From assembly GCA_025055235.1 (NCBI GenBank), contig JANWYN010000068.1, forward strand, positions 1 through 43,629: 43,629 nucleotides of DNA, read 5' to 3'. This DNA is from Candidatus Roseilinea sp. (lineage in GTDB: Bacteria; Chloroflexota; Anaerolineae; J036; Brachytrichaceae). This document shows positions 1-6,346 of the stretch, piece after piece. The position numbers and the translations under genes are program-made. The first letter of the stretch is position 1. Every line of letters begins with the position of its first letter. The notes under the pieces are model-generated. The model was not told the DNA's origin. It ran no database searches and saw only the letters and a program-made list of their open reading frames with translations.

Positions 1-1593
1 CTCCGCAAAGGACGGGCCTGGCCAAGGGCAGACCGCGCGCCAGCCATCGTGGTAGATCGCGCGGTGGCCGAACATCTCGAAGTACTGCGTGATGTGTTTC
101 GACGGCGCCTTCGCATCGTCGAAGGTGTGGGCGAAGCTCACGCCCTCGATCGGCGATTGGGTCACACCGCGAATCTGCTTCGGCGGCGTGATCCCGAGCG
201 CTTCAAGCACCGTCGGCATCATGTCTATGGCATGGGCATATTGCGTGCGCACCTCGCCTCGCGCTTTGATGCCCTTGAGCCACTGGACGATGAACGGGTC
301 GCTGACGCCGCCGCGGTAGGTCTCGCGCTTCCAGCGCCGGAAGGGGGTGTTGCCGGCGAAAGTCCAGCCCCACGGATAGTGGTTGAAGTATTTCGGCCCG
401 CCGATATCGTCAATCGCCGCCAAGTTCTGCTCGAGCGACTCGGGGACGCAGTTGAAGAACTTGTTCTCGTTGACCGAGCCGGTCGGCCCGCCTTCGGAGC
501 TGGCGCCGTTGTCCGAGAGGACCATGATGAGCGTGTTATCCAGCTCGCCAATCTCCTCCAAGAAATTGAGCAGCCGCCCGATATGGTAGTCGGTGTGCTC
601 CAAGAAACCGGCGAAGACCTCCATCATGCGGGCATAGAGCCTGCGCTCGTCTGCAGAGAGCGAATTCCAATCTTGAACGTCCGGGTCGTGGCGCGACAGC
701 TCGGCGTTCTTCGGGACGATGCCGAGCTTCTTCTGCTTGGCAAAGACCTTCTCGCGGTAGGCGTCCCAGCCATCGTCGAACTTGCCCTTGTACTTGTCCG
801 CCCACTCTTTCGGGACGTGGTGCGGCGCGTGCATCGCGCCGGTTGCGAAGTACAAGAAGAAGGGTTTGTTCGGGGCGACTTGCTTGGCATCGGCGATGAA
901 ACTGATCGCCTTGTCAACCAGGTCCTCGGTGAGGTGGTAACCCTCCTCCGGCGTCTTCTCCGGCTCGACCCGGTGGTTGTCGTAGGTTAGGTCAGGGTAG
1001 TACTGGTGGGTGTCGCCGCCCATGAAGCCGTAGAAGCGTTCGAAGCCACGTCCGAGCGGCCAGCGGTCATACGGCCCTGCCGCTGTCACCTGATCGGCCG
1101 GGGTGAGGTGCCACTTGCCGACGGCGTAGGTGTTGTAGCCTTGCTCGCGAAGGATCTCCGACAGGAAACCGTTCTCGAAAGGGATGTAACCGTTCGAGCC
1201 TGGGTAGCCGGTCGAGCCTTCGGTGATGCAGGCCATCGCGTTGGAATGATGGTTGCGGCCGGTCAGGACGCACGACCGGGTCGGCGAGCACAACGCCGTG
1301 GTGTGCATGTTGCTATAGCACAGGCCGTTCGCGGCCAACCGGTCGAGGTTCGGCGTGTTGATGGGGCTGCCATAGCAGCCCAGTTGTCCGAAGCCGGTGT
1401 CATCCAGAATGATGAAGAGGACGTTCGGCGCGCCTTCGGGCGCGCGCAGCGGCTCGGGCCACGCCGGCGACGACACGTCAGCCGTGCGGCCGATCACGCC
1501 GGGGAACGCGGTACCCGGCGTATATTCGACCAGCCCACTGCTCGTGCCGTTGGAAGCACCCTTCTTGTTCGCACTTTTCTTCTTAGTAGCCAT
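1..1593 (-). CDS. Arylsulfatase, type I (C-terminus cut by the window edge)
   Basis: Alkaline-phosphatase-superfamily sulfatase that hydrolyses sulfate esters. The frame is open from the ATG at 1593 to the window edge (531 codons), so the C-terminus lies outside. Metal ligands are visible in the LDDTGFG motif near residue 60 and in the LSDNGASSEGG segment. The core motif CSPTR has its cysteine at residue 102; this matches the C-x-P-x-R signature that is converted to formylglycine. A second ATG at 1599 is too close to the GAGGAG ribosome site, so 1593 is preferred. The N-terminus is Lys-rich (MATKKKSANKKG) with no signal peptide or membrane segment, suggesting a cytoplasmic enzyme. It follows a formylglycine-generating enzyme gene by 129 bp, which fits activation of one by the other. 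The substrate cannot be told from sequence. Confidence 0.93.
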   Translation of the reverse strand, partial: MATKKKSANKKGASNGTSSGLVEYTPGTAFPGVIGRTADVSSPAWPEPLRAPEGAPNVLFIILDDTGFGQLGCYGSPINTPNLDRLAANGLCYSNMHTTALCSPTRSCVLTGRNHHSNAMACITEGSTGYPGSNGYIPFENGFLSEILREQGYNTYAVGKWHLTPADQVTAAGPYDRWPLGRGFERFYGFMGGDTHQYYPDLTYDNHRVEPEKTPEEGYHLTEDLVDKAISFIADAKQVAPNKPFFLYFATGAMHAPHHVPKEWADKYKGKFDDGWDAYREKVFAKQKKLGIVPKNAELSRHDPDVQDWNSLSADERRLYARMMEVFAGFLEHTDYHIGRLLNFLEEIGELDNTLIMVLSDNGASSEGGPTGSVNENKFFNCVPESLEQNLAAIDDIGGPKYFNHYPWGWTFAGNTPFRRWKRETYRGGVSDPFIVQWLKGIKARGEVRTQYAHAIDMMPTVLEALGITPPKQIRGVTQSPIEGVSFAHTFDDAKAPSKHITQYFEMFGHRAIYHDGWRAVCPWPGPSFAE

Positions 1594-1647
1594 CGTCATT
1601 TCTCCTCTCGTGTCTGTGTCATAGACAGACCCCCTGTAACCGTTCAG

Positions 1648-1710
1648 AAGACCTGACAGGTTGTTTGCATCAGTACGTCGTGTTTCCGGCTTCTAAACCT
1701 GTCAGGTCTT
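1648..1710. repeat. Perfect 15-bp inverted repeat between FGE and sulfatase genes
   Basis: AAGACCTGACAGGTT at 1648-1662 is the exact reverse complement of 1696-1710, with a 33-bp spacer. Each arm also contains its own palindrome (ACCTG-N-CAGGT). It lies between the stop of the formylglycine-generating enzyme gene and the start of the sulfatase gene. It may act as a partial terminator or mRNA stem-loop, or be a pair of dispersed palindromic repeats; sequence alone cannot decide. Confidence 0.6.
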
Positions 1711-1722
1711 TCAGTCACGAAC

Positions 1723-2730
1723 TTAGAAACTCGTAAGGGTTGTAGGCGCCTGCACCCGCACGATCCCGCGGAAGCCGATGTGATTCGTGCCCGTGTCAAT
1801 CGCCTGCGGCATGCGCGCCGCCGGGCGATAGCGCCGGCAATAGTTCTCCGCGCACAGGTGCGACCCGCCCTTCAGCACGCGCCGTGGGATCCTCACGTCG
1901 GGCTGCGCCGGGTCGTAGCTGCGCTCACGCGCGCCGCCGCGCGGGTTGTTTACCGCACAGCACGTTCTGCTCGGCGTATGGCCGGCCTGATACCAGTCGC
2001 ACGTCCACTCCCACACGTTGCCGATCATGTCGAACAAGCCATAGCCATTGGGCGGGAACGCGCCGACCGGTGAAGTGCCTTCGTAGCCGTCCAGCTTGTG
2101 GTTGACGTAGGGAAACTCCCCCTGCCAGAAGTTAGCCAGGTATTGGCCTCCCGGCGTCAGCTCATCGCCCCAGGCAAACTCTTTGCCCTCCAGCCCGCCC
2201 CGCGCGGCGAACTCCCACTCGGCCTCGGTCGGCAAGGTCTTGCCCGCCCAGGCCAGATACGCTTCGACATCCTCGTATGCCACGTGCACGACCGGGTGCC
2301 GTTCGCGCCCCTCGATGGACGTGTCCGGCCCATATGGATGACGCCAGTTTGCGCCGGGCGTCCACACCCACCAGTTGTAGTGGTTGCGCATGTCCACACG
2401 CTTCTTGGGCTTCCGGAACGTCATCGAGCCGGGCACGAGCATATGCGGCAGCGCGCCGGGGTAGTCTTCGGCTTTTGGCGTGCGCTCGGCGACGGTAACG
2501 TAGCCGGTGGCCTCAACGAAAGCAGCGAAGTCGGCATTCGTGACGAGATACGCGTCCATCCAAAAGCCATCTACGCGCACTTTGTGGGCAGGCGCTTCTT
2601 CGGGGTAGTGTTTGTCCGACCCCATCAGGAACGTCCCGCCCGGAATCCACACCATGCCGGGGTGTGGAGGACTGCCGGCGGGTGCAGGCCTGTCGTCTTG
2701 GTCAGTATCAGCACAAGCACGAGTCGTCAT
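1723..2730 (-). CDS. Formylglycine-generating enzyme (sulfatase-modifying factor)
   Basis: Oxidises the sulfatase active-site cysteine to C-alpha-formylglycine. The 335-residue protein shows the FGE-sulfatase fold from about residue 27: MVWIPGGTFLMGSD, then LPTEAEWEFAARGG, NVWEWTCDWY and a C-terminal GFRG. The two catalytic cysteines of aerobic copper-dependent FGE are present as C-x4-C in GGSHLCAENYC (Cys293 and Cys298 from the chosen start). This separates it from the many SUMF1-fold proteins that lack them. The frame extends upstream to 2859 but would overlap the neighbouring gene; the ATG at 2730 has an AGGA eight bases ahead and is preferred. It is followed by a sulfatase carrying the CSPTR target site, so this is probably its dedicated maturase. 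Confidence 0.93.
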   Translation of the reverse strand: MTTRACADTDQDDRPAPAGSPPHPGMVWIPGGTFLMGSDKHYPEEAPAHKVRVDGFWMDAYLVTNADFAAFVEATGYVTVAERTPKAEDYPGALPHMLVPGSMTFRKPKKRVDMRNHYNWWVWTPGANWRHPYGPDTSIEGRERHPVVHVAYEDVEAYLAWAGKTLPTEAEWEFAARGGLEGKEFAWGDELTPGGQYLANFWQGEFPYVNHKLDGYEGTSPVGAFPPNGYGLFDMIGNVWEWTCDWYQAGHTPSRTCCAVNNPRGGARERSYDPAQPDVRIPRRVLKGGSHLCAENYCRRYRPAARMPQAIDTGTNHIGFRGIVRVQAPTTLTSF

Positions 2731-2824
2731 CAGCGCAGTCCTACATCGGCTAATCTCGTTAAGCTCGCGAGCCAACTCGAACGGATCCTTGCGCGAATTT
2801 GTGATCGCCAGCGTGTGCAGTTGC

Positions 2825-3388
2825 TTACTTCCCCTCGTGCGCCATCGCGTCAATGGCAACGGTGATGGCCAGGATCAAGCCATCGTTCTGGCCGGGCGCG
2901 ACCTCGACGCCGTAGGTGTCGGCGATGCGGAACCACCGCTTCGAGACCTCGGCAATCTTGTGCCTGCCCTCGCCGATGGTGTATTCGTGGTCGAGGATGT
3001 TGCCCTGCACGTTCAGGTCCGGCCCGTCGCCGACCCTGACTACCCAGCGGTCGCGCAGCGGGGCGATGATCGCCTTCTTCACCTCGGCCAGTTTCTCGCC
3101 GTTGGGGCCTTCGATCGCCATTGACTCCTTCACCCGCAGCAGGCGCTCCTGGATCTGCGCGACGACGCGACCTTGTGCATCCTTGATGTTGAACGTGTCG
3201 CGCACGCGCAGCACCTTGCCATCCACCTTGAACTTCCTCTCGCCGCGCTCATTCGTGATCCAGTAGTCGTCGCCGATCGAGATCAAGTTCTGGCGCATCT
3301 GGTATTGCGTGGCGGTGCCGCCACGGCCGAATACTTCGCGCTCGTGCCGGCGTTCCTCTCGTCGTTCTTCTCGTCTTGCTCCTAACAT
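2825..3388 (-). CDS. LURP-one-related (LOR, tubby-like fold) protein
   Basis: 187-residue soluble protein. After a highly charged N-terminus rich in Arg and Glu (residues 3-20), the rest matches the LURP-one-related beta-barrel family: YWITNERGERKFKVDGKVL, then FNIKDAQGRVVAQIQERLL and a repeat of short paired strands to the C-terminus. The family has a fold like Tubby C-terminal domains and phospholipid scramblases, but its bacterial function is unknown. The ATG at 3388 has AAGGAG nine bases upstream. It sits in the minus-strand cluster of envelope and stress-type genes downstream of the MalT-type regulator at 6347-9067, 51 bp after a small membrane protein gene. No catalytic residues are evident. 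Confidence 0.8.
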   Translation of the reverse strand: MLGARREERREERRHEREVFGRGGTATQYQMRQNLISIGDDYWITNERGERKFKVDGKVLRVRDTFNIKDAQGRVVAQIQERLLRVKESMAIEGPNGEKLAEVKKAIIAPLRDRWVVRVGDGPDLNVQGNILDHEYTIGEGRHKIAEVSKRWFRIADTYGVEVAPGQNDGLILAITVAIDAMAHEGK

Positions 3389-3439
3389 GATACTTTTCTC
3401 CTTGTGTTGATATAGGGAGCCTTAGAAAGCCCCTTGGAC

Positions 3440-3769
3440 TTACATGGTCCCGACCGGCTTTTGAGCCTGTCCGGGAAGGTAGTTTCTGTTGGCGTAGGCT
3501 GCCCCACCGACCGCGCCGATGTCAATCAGCAGTGCGAAGATCAAGAGGATCCAATCTAGAAAGTTCAGCCCGACCCCGCGCCCGAGCGTGGGCTCAGCCA
3601 ACAGGGCATACATCAGCGTGGTGAACGGCAGAAACAGAAAGCCGATGCAGGCCAGGAAGCCGCTGCCGAACACGGCATTGAAGTAGACCGGCCGCGCCAG
3701 CCACAGTAGGATGAGCGCAAGTCGTGGCGCCATGGCGCCAATGAGGCCAAACAAACAACCGATGATCAT
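3440..3769 (-). CDS. Small membrane protein, unknown function
   Basis: 109 residues with about three hydrophobic segments: residues 1-24, 31-58 and 70-92. The C-terminus is short and polar (NRNYLPGQAQKPVGTM). I do not recognise a characterised family. Small membrane proteins of this shape are common in Chloroflexota and Actinobacteria, often near stress genes. The ATG at 3769 follows GAGGAG by ten bases. It lies between the helix-hairpin-helix gene and the LURP-one gene on the same strand with short gaps, so it is probably cotranscribed with them. Confidence 0.75.
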   Translation of the reverse strand: MIIGCLFGLIGAMAPRLALILLWLARPVYFNAVFGSGFLACIGFLFLPFTTLMYALLAEPTLGRGVGLNFLDWILLIFALLIDIGAVGGAAYANRNYLPGQAQKPVGTM

Positions 3770-3805
3770 GGTATTTCTTCTCCTCTTGAATGGGTAAGCT
3801 TGTGT

Positions 3806-4219
3806 TCAGTGATGAACGGCGCGCGGCAGTCGTTGGGCCTGCGCCACCCAGCTCTTCACTTCGTTCAGGCTGGGCACGCTGCGCACCAGGCGCTTCTGGG
3901 CATTCGTCTGCAGCAGCGCAGCCAGTAGGTTCTCCGGATTGCGCTGCGCCAGTTCCACAACGGAGTCCACCCCCGCCGCTTCCAGCAGCTCGGAATACTG
4001 CGCGCCGACGCCCTTGATGCGGAGTAGATCGGCATGATTGACCCAGCGCAAGATGTAAGCCGCGGGGATGCCGGTCTTCTCTGCCAATTCACTCCGCCCT
4101 TTCACAGTCGCGCCGGCATGCAACAGATCAGTCACAGTGCGGATGCCGATGCTGCGCAGCTTTTCGCCGTAGAAAGGGCCAATGCCTTCAATGCCCTCGA
4201 TGGTCTTGACGGTTGCCAT
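3806..4219 (-). CDS. Helix-hairpin-helix protein (DUF4332-like)
   Basis: 137 residues containing two helix-hairpin-helix units: IEGIGPFYGEKLRSIGI (residues 9-25) and LLRIKGVGAQYSELLEAAGV (residues 65-84), each followed by a helix with the LAxxNPENL type of motif. This is the arrangement of the DUF4332 family, related to the double-HhH tips of DNA-binding and repair proteins. Non-specific DNA or nucleoprotein binding is a reasonable inference, not shown. The ATG at 4219 follows GGAG by nine bases. It sits 58 bp downstream of the orphan DUF4096 gene in the same orientation. Confidence 0.8.
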   Translation of the reverse strand: MATVKTIEGIEGIGPFYGEKLRSIGIRTVTDLLHAGATVKGRSELAEKTGIPAAYILRWVNHADLLRIKGVGAQYSELLEAAGVDSVVELAQRNPENLLAALLQTNAQKRLVRSVPSLNEVKSWVAQAQRLPRAVHH

Positions 4220-4277
4220 GGTGCGTCTCTCCCGTTGAATCAGGCGTTCTTCACATCCAAATCAACAGGCGCCGTGT

Positions 4278-4613
4278 TCATGTCTCTTCTACCGGTTCTG
4301 CGCTCCGTTCTTGCTCACGCAACACGGCCTGCACGCGATCCCACACGCCGGCTTTCTTCCAGCGGTGATAGCGGCTGGCGACCGTTGACCACGGGCCGTA
4401 TTGCTTCGGCATGTGTCGCCACGGCCCGCCGGTGCGCTGCACCCATAGGATGCCGCTCACGATCGTGCGATGGTCGCGGGCCGGCCGGCCAACAGGTGGG
4501 CGCTGCGGCGGCAACAGCGGCTTGATGCGCGCCCATTCGGCATCGCTCAGATAGTAGATGTCGCGCCAACCGTACATCGTTGCGTTGTGCTCCAGATCGC
4601 TGCATCCAGCCAT
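4278..4613 (-). CDS. Orphan DUF4096 domain (IS5-type transposase N-terminal domain), copy A
   Basis: 111 residues. From residue 13 it is the DUF4096 domain that precedes the DDE catalytic domain in IS5-family transposases: LSDAEWARIKPLLPPQ, GRPARDHRTIVSGILW, RTGGPWRHMP and SRYHRWKKAGVW. No catalytic partner follows: the next 58 bp contain no orfB and the next gene is the helix-hairpin-helix gene. No terminal inverted repeats were seen. Its ATG overlaps the stop of the upstream DUF937 gene (TGATG), implying translational coupling. A close copy sits at 12406-12780 in the parallel cluster. Either both are transposase remnants or the domain has been co-opted, perhaps as a DNA-binding factor. Confidence 0.75.
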   Translation of the reverse strand: MAGCSDLEHNATMYGWRDIYYLSDAEWARIKPLLPPQRPPVGRPARDHRTIVSGILWVQRTGGPWRHMPKQYGPWSTVASRYHRWKKAGVWDRVQAVLREQERSAEPVEET

Positions 4614-5611
4614 CAGCTCAGCGCGGCCCGAATTGCGTCCAGCGCAGCCTGCTCCTCTTTGGTCACCCGCGTGCCGCCGATGCCCAAGAACCCGCCTTCC
4701 TTCGCCGCTTCGGCCGTCTTCTGCGCCACATTCATCACCATAGATGTGTAGGCCGCCGCATCGCCCGGGCTCTTGGCCTTGACCGCCGCCACGCCCTCGC
4801 GGATCATGCCGAGGATGCGATCCGTCGGCGGCGCTTCCCTCTGGAGTAAGTCCACTTCGGCCTTCGTCAAGCCGCCGCCGAAGGCCGTGCCGATCAGCGA
4901 CGTCGGCGAGGCGCTCTTGAGGCTCTCGGCCACCGCCCCAGCCGCTGCCGCCAGTTCGGCGACTGCATCAGCGCCCTTGCTCGGCGAGGCCGTGGCCACC
5001 AGATACATCGCCGCCAAAGGCCCGCCGCGCACTTTCTTCCATTCCGCGTCGGTATAGCGCTTGCGCAGGTCCGCCGCCTCGTCGCCGGCCTTGAGCGTGG
5101 TCTGCACCAGGTCGGCCACAGCTTTGTTGGCCGGGTCGGCCATGAAGGCCTTGCTCTCGGCTTGCAGCATGTTCGCCACGCCCGCAGCGTCCAGGTTCTG
5201 AGTCTTGGCCGTCTTGGCCAGCAGCCCCATGATTAGCGGTATGCCCAGCTTCAACAGCGGGCCGACGTCGAAGCCGAGGCTCTTGCTGAGCGTGCCGGAG
5301 ATGGCGTTGGCGCCCTCGCCGAGCACGTTCTGCATCATGTCGGCGCCGGTGCCCCCGCCGGTGACCGACTTGAGCACGCTGCCGAGGATGTCGGCATCGC
5401 TGCCGCTGCCCAAGTCCGTCGGCATGAGCTTAGTGAGCGAGGCCAGGCCTTCGGGCGTGCTGCTGGTCTTGGCCAAGCTGCCCAGCAGCGTCGGGCCGAC
5501 GACCTTGAGGCCTTGCTGCACGAGCGATGCGTCCACGCCCAGCACTTTGGCGATCGCCCCGACGTTTTCGGGCGTCGCCAGCGTTCCTAGGGTTTCGAGT
5601 AAGGATGCCAT
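4613..5611 (-). CDS. DUF937-family protein (YidB-like)
   Basis: 332-residue Ala- and Leu-rich soluble protein. The N-terminal part has the DUF937 pattern: LASLTKLMPTDLG near residue 60, DILGSVL (residues 74-80), then GPLLKLGIPLIMGLLAKTAK around residues 122-141. The second half is helical with an SKGADAVAELAAAAGAVAE stretch and no known motif; a GGFLGIGG turn lies near the end. The function of DUF937 proteins is unknown. The frame extends to 5671, but the ATG at 5611 has a strong AAGGAGG eight bases upstream. It is downstream of the small DQ-motif gene (5711-5980) and coupled to the DUF4096 gene. Confidence 0.8.
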   Translation of the reverse strand: MASLLETLGTLATPENVGAIAKVLGVDASLVQQGLKVVGPTLLGSLAKTSSTPEGLASLTKLMPTDLGSGSDADILGSVLKSVTGGGTGADMMQNVLGEGANAISGTLSKSLGFDVGPLLKLGIPLIMGLLAKTAKTQNLDAAGVANMLQAESKAFMADPANKAVADLVQTTLKAGDEAADLRKRYTDAEWKKVRGGPLAAMYLVATASPSKGADAVAELAAAAGAVAESLKSASPTSLIGTAFGGGLTKAEVDLLQREAPPTDRILGMIREGVAAVKAKSPGDAAAYTSMVMNVAQKTAEAAKEGGFLGIGGTRVTKEEQAALDAIRAALS

Positions 5612-5710
5612 TTGTCTTTCCTCCTTGTGTTTGCGCCCAGCCAACAACGTACGACGCGGCTCGCTGGGCATACCGAAATTCTTCCCCCTGCGGGGTCTTA
5701 ACGAAGCGCA

Positions 5711-5980
5711 TCACGACCGGCGCTTTTGGCCGGAGAGAAGCGCCTGCACCGACAACAAGGTCAGCCCCATCCCGTGCAACTCCATAAGCAGCCCCATCAG
5801 CTCAGCCTGATCCTGCACCCCGACAACCAGCGTCGTCACCGGCGCTTTGGAGGCGTCATAACCAGCGGTCATCGTGACTACTGGAAAGTTCGACAGCCAG
5901 CCCGAATCAAGGTGTGATTTCACCCGGACGCGGTAGCGTTGCGCAGGCCGCTCAAGGGGCGACGGATTGGTTTGTGTCAT
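5711..5980 (-). CDS. Small conserved protein with DQ-L-GLL/LLSV motif, copy A
   Basis: 89 residues, soluble. It is a clear paralogue of the 88-residue protein at 13682-13948. Shared features in order are YxxxV, LDxxW, a DAS-x2-P-x-T segment, VQDQAELMGLL and the C-terminal LTLLSVQ. From memory, small proteins ending in DQAALxGLL...LLSV are widespread in Chloroflexota and some Actinobacteria, without known function. The chosen ATG is at 5980; an in-frame TTG at 5995 is less likely. It lies downstream of the MalT-type regulator gene at 6347-9067, exactly as its paralogue lies downstream of the second such regulator. A role as partner or ligand sensor is speculation. Confidence 0.75.
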   Translation of the reverse strand: MTQTNPSPLERPAQRYRVRVKSHLDSGWLSNFPVVTMTAGYDASKAPVTTLVVGVQDQAELMGLLMELHGMGLTLLSVQALLSGQKRRS

Positions 5981-6106
5981 CGTGCATCCGAGCAAGGGTC
6001 ACTCGCTCGGATGCGCAGAGGATAGCGGTCGGCGGAGGTCAGCGCATGGTACAGTCGGGACGAAGATGTCCCAGAAAAGTACTACTCGCAGTCGTCTGAT
6101 GGGCTC

Positions 6107-6301
6107 AGAGAGCGTCTCAAACTTCAACGCAATCAAACTTTGACCTGCATAATCACAACAGCGACACAGTTGTCATTCCCGCGCAAGCGGGAATCCAGCC
6201 ATGCGCAGGCTCTAGATGCCCATGTCACCCCTGCGAAGGCAGGGGCATCCCGCGAAGGCGGGGAATCCGCGGGCATGACGGCCCTTTAAGAGACGCTCTC
6301 T
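6107..6301. repeat. MITE-like element with 12-bp inverted ends enclosing palindromes
   Basis: AGAGAGCGTCTC at 6107-6118 is the exact reverse complement of 6290-6301, bounding 195 bp. Inside are several short palindromic units: CCCGCGCAAGCGGG near 6179-6192, CCCCTGCGAAGGCAGGGG near 6227-6244 and a CCCGCGAAGGCGGGG unit near 6249-6263. No coding frame is convincing. The element occupies most of the 350-bp gap between the regulator gene (stop at 6347) and the small gene (start at 5980). Related GCGGGAATGAC-type words recur at the right end of the window. Confidence 0.5.
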
Positions 6302-6346
6302 CAGGCAGGTGTGAGGATCGGATTCCTGAGAGGGGGCCGGCTGCGA

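Noticed and set aside
49..990. 313-codon open frame on the plus strand
   Set aside because: Antisense to the sulfatase, whose active-site motifs are intact; the translation shows only Val/Arg/Leu-rich shadow composition.
4278..4613. Complete insertion sequence around the DUF4096 gene
   Set aside because: No catalytic DDE frame, terminal inverted repeats or target duplication were found around it.
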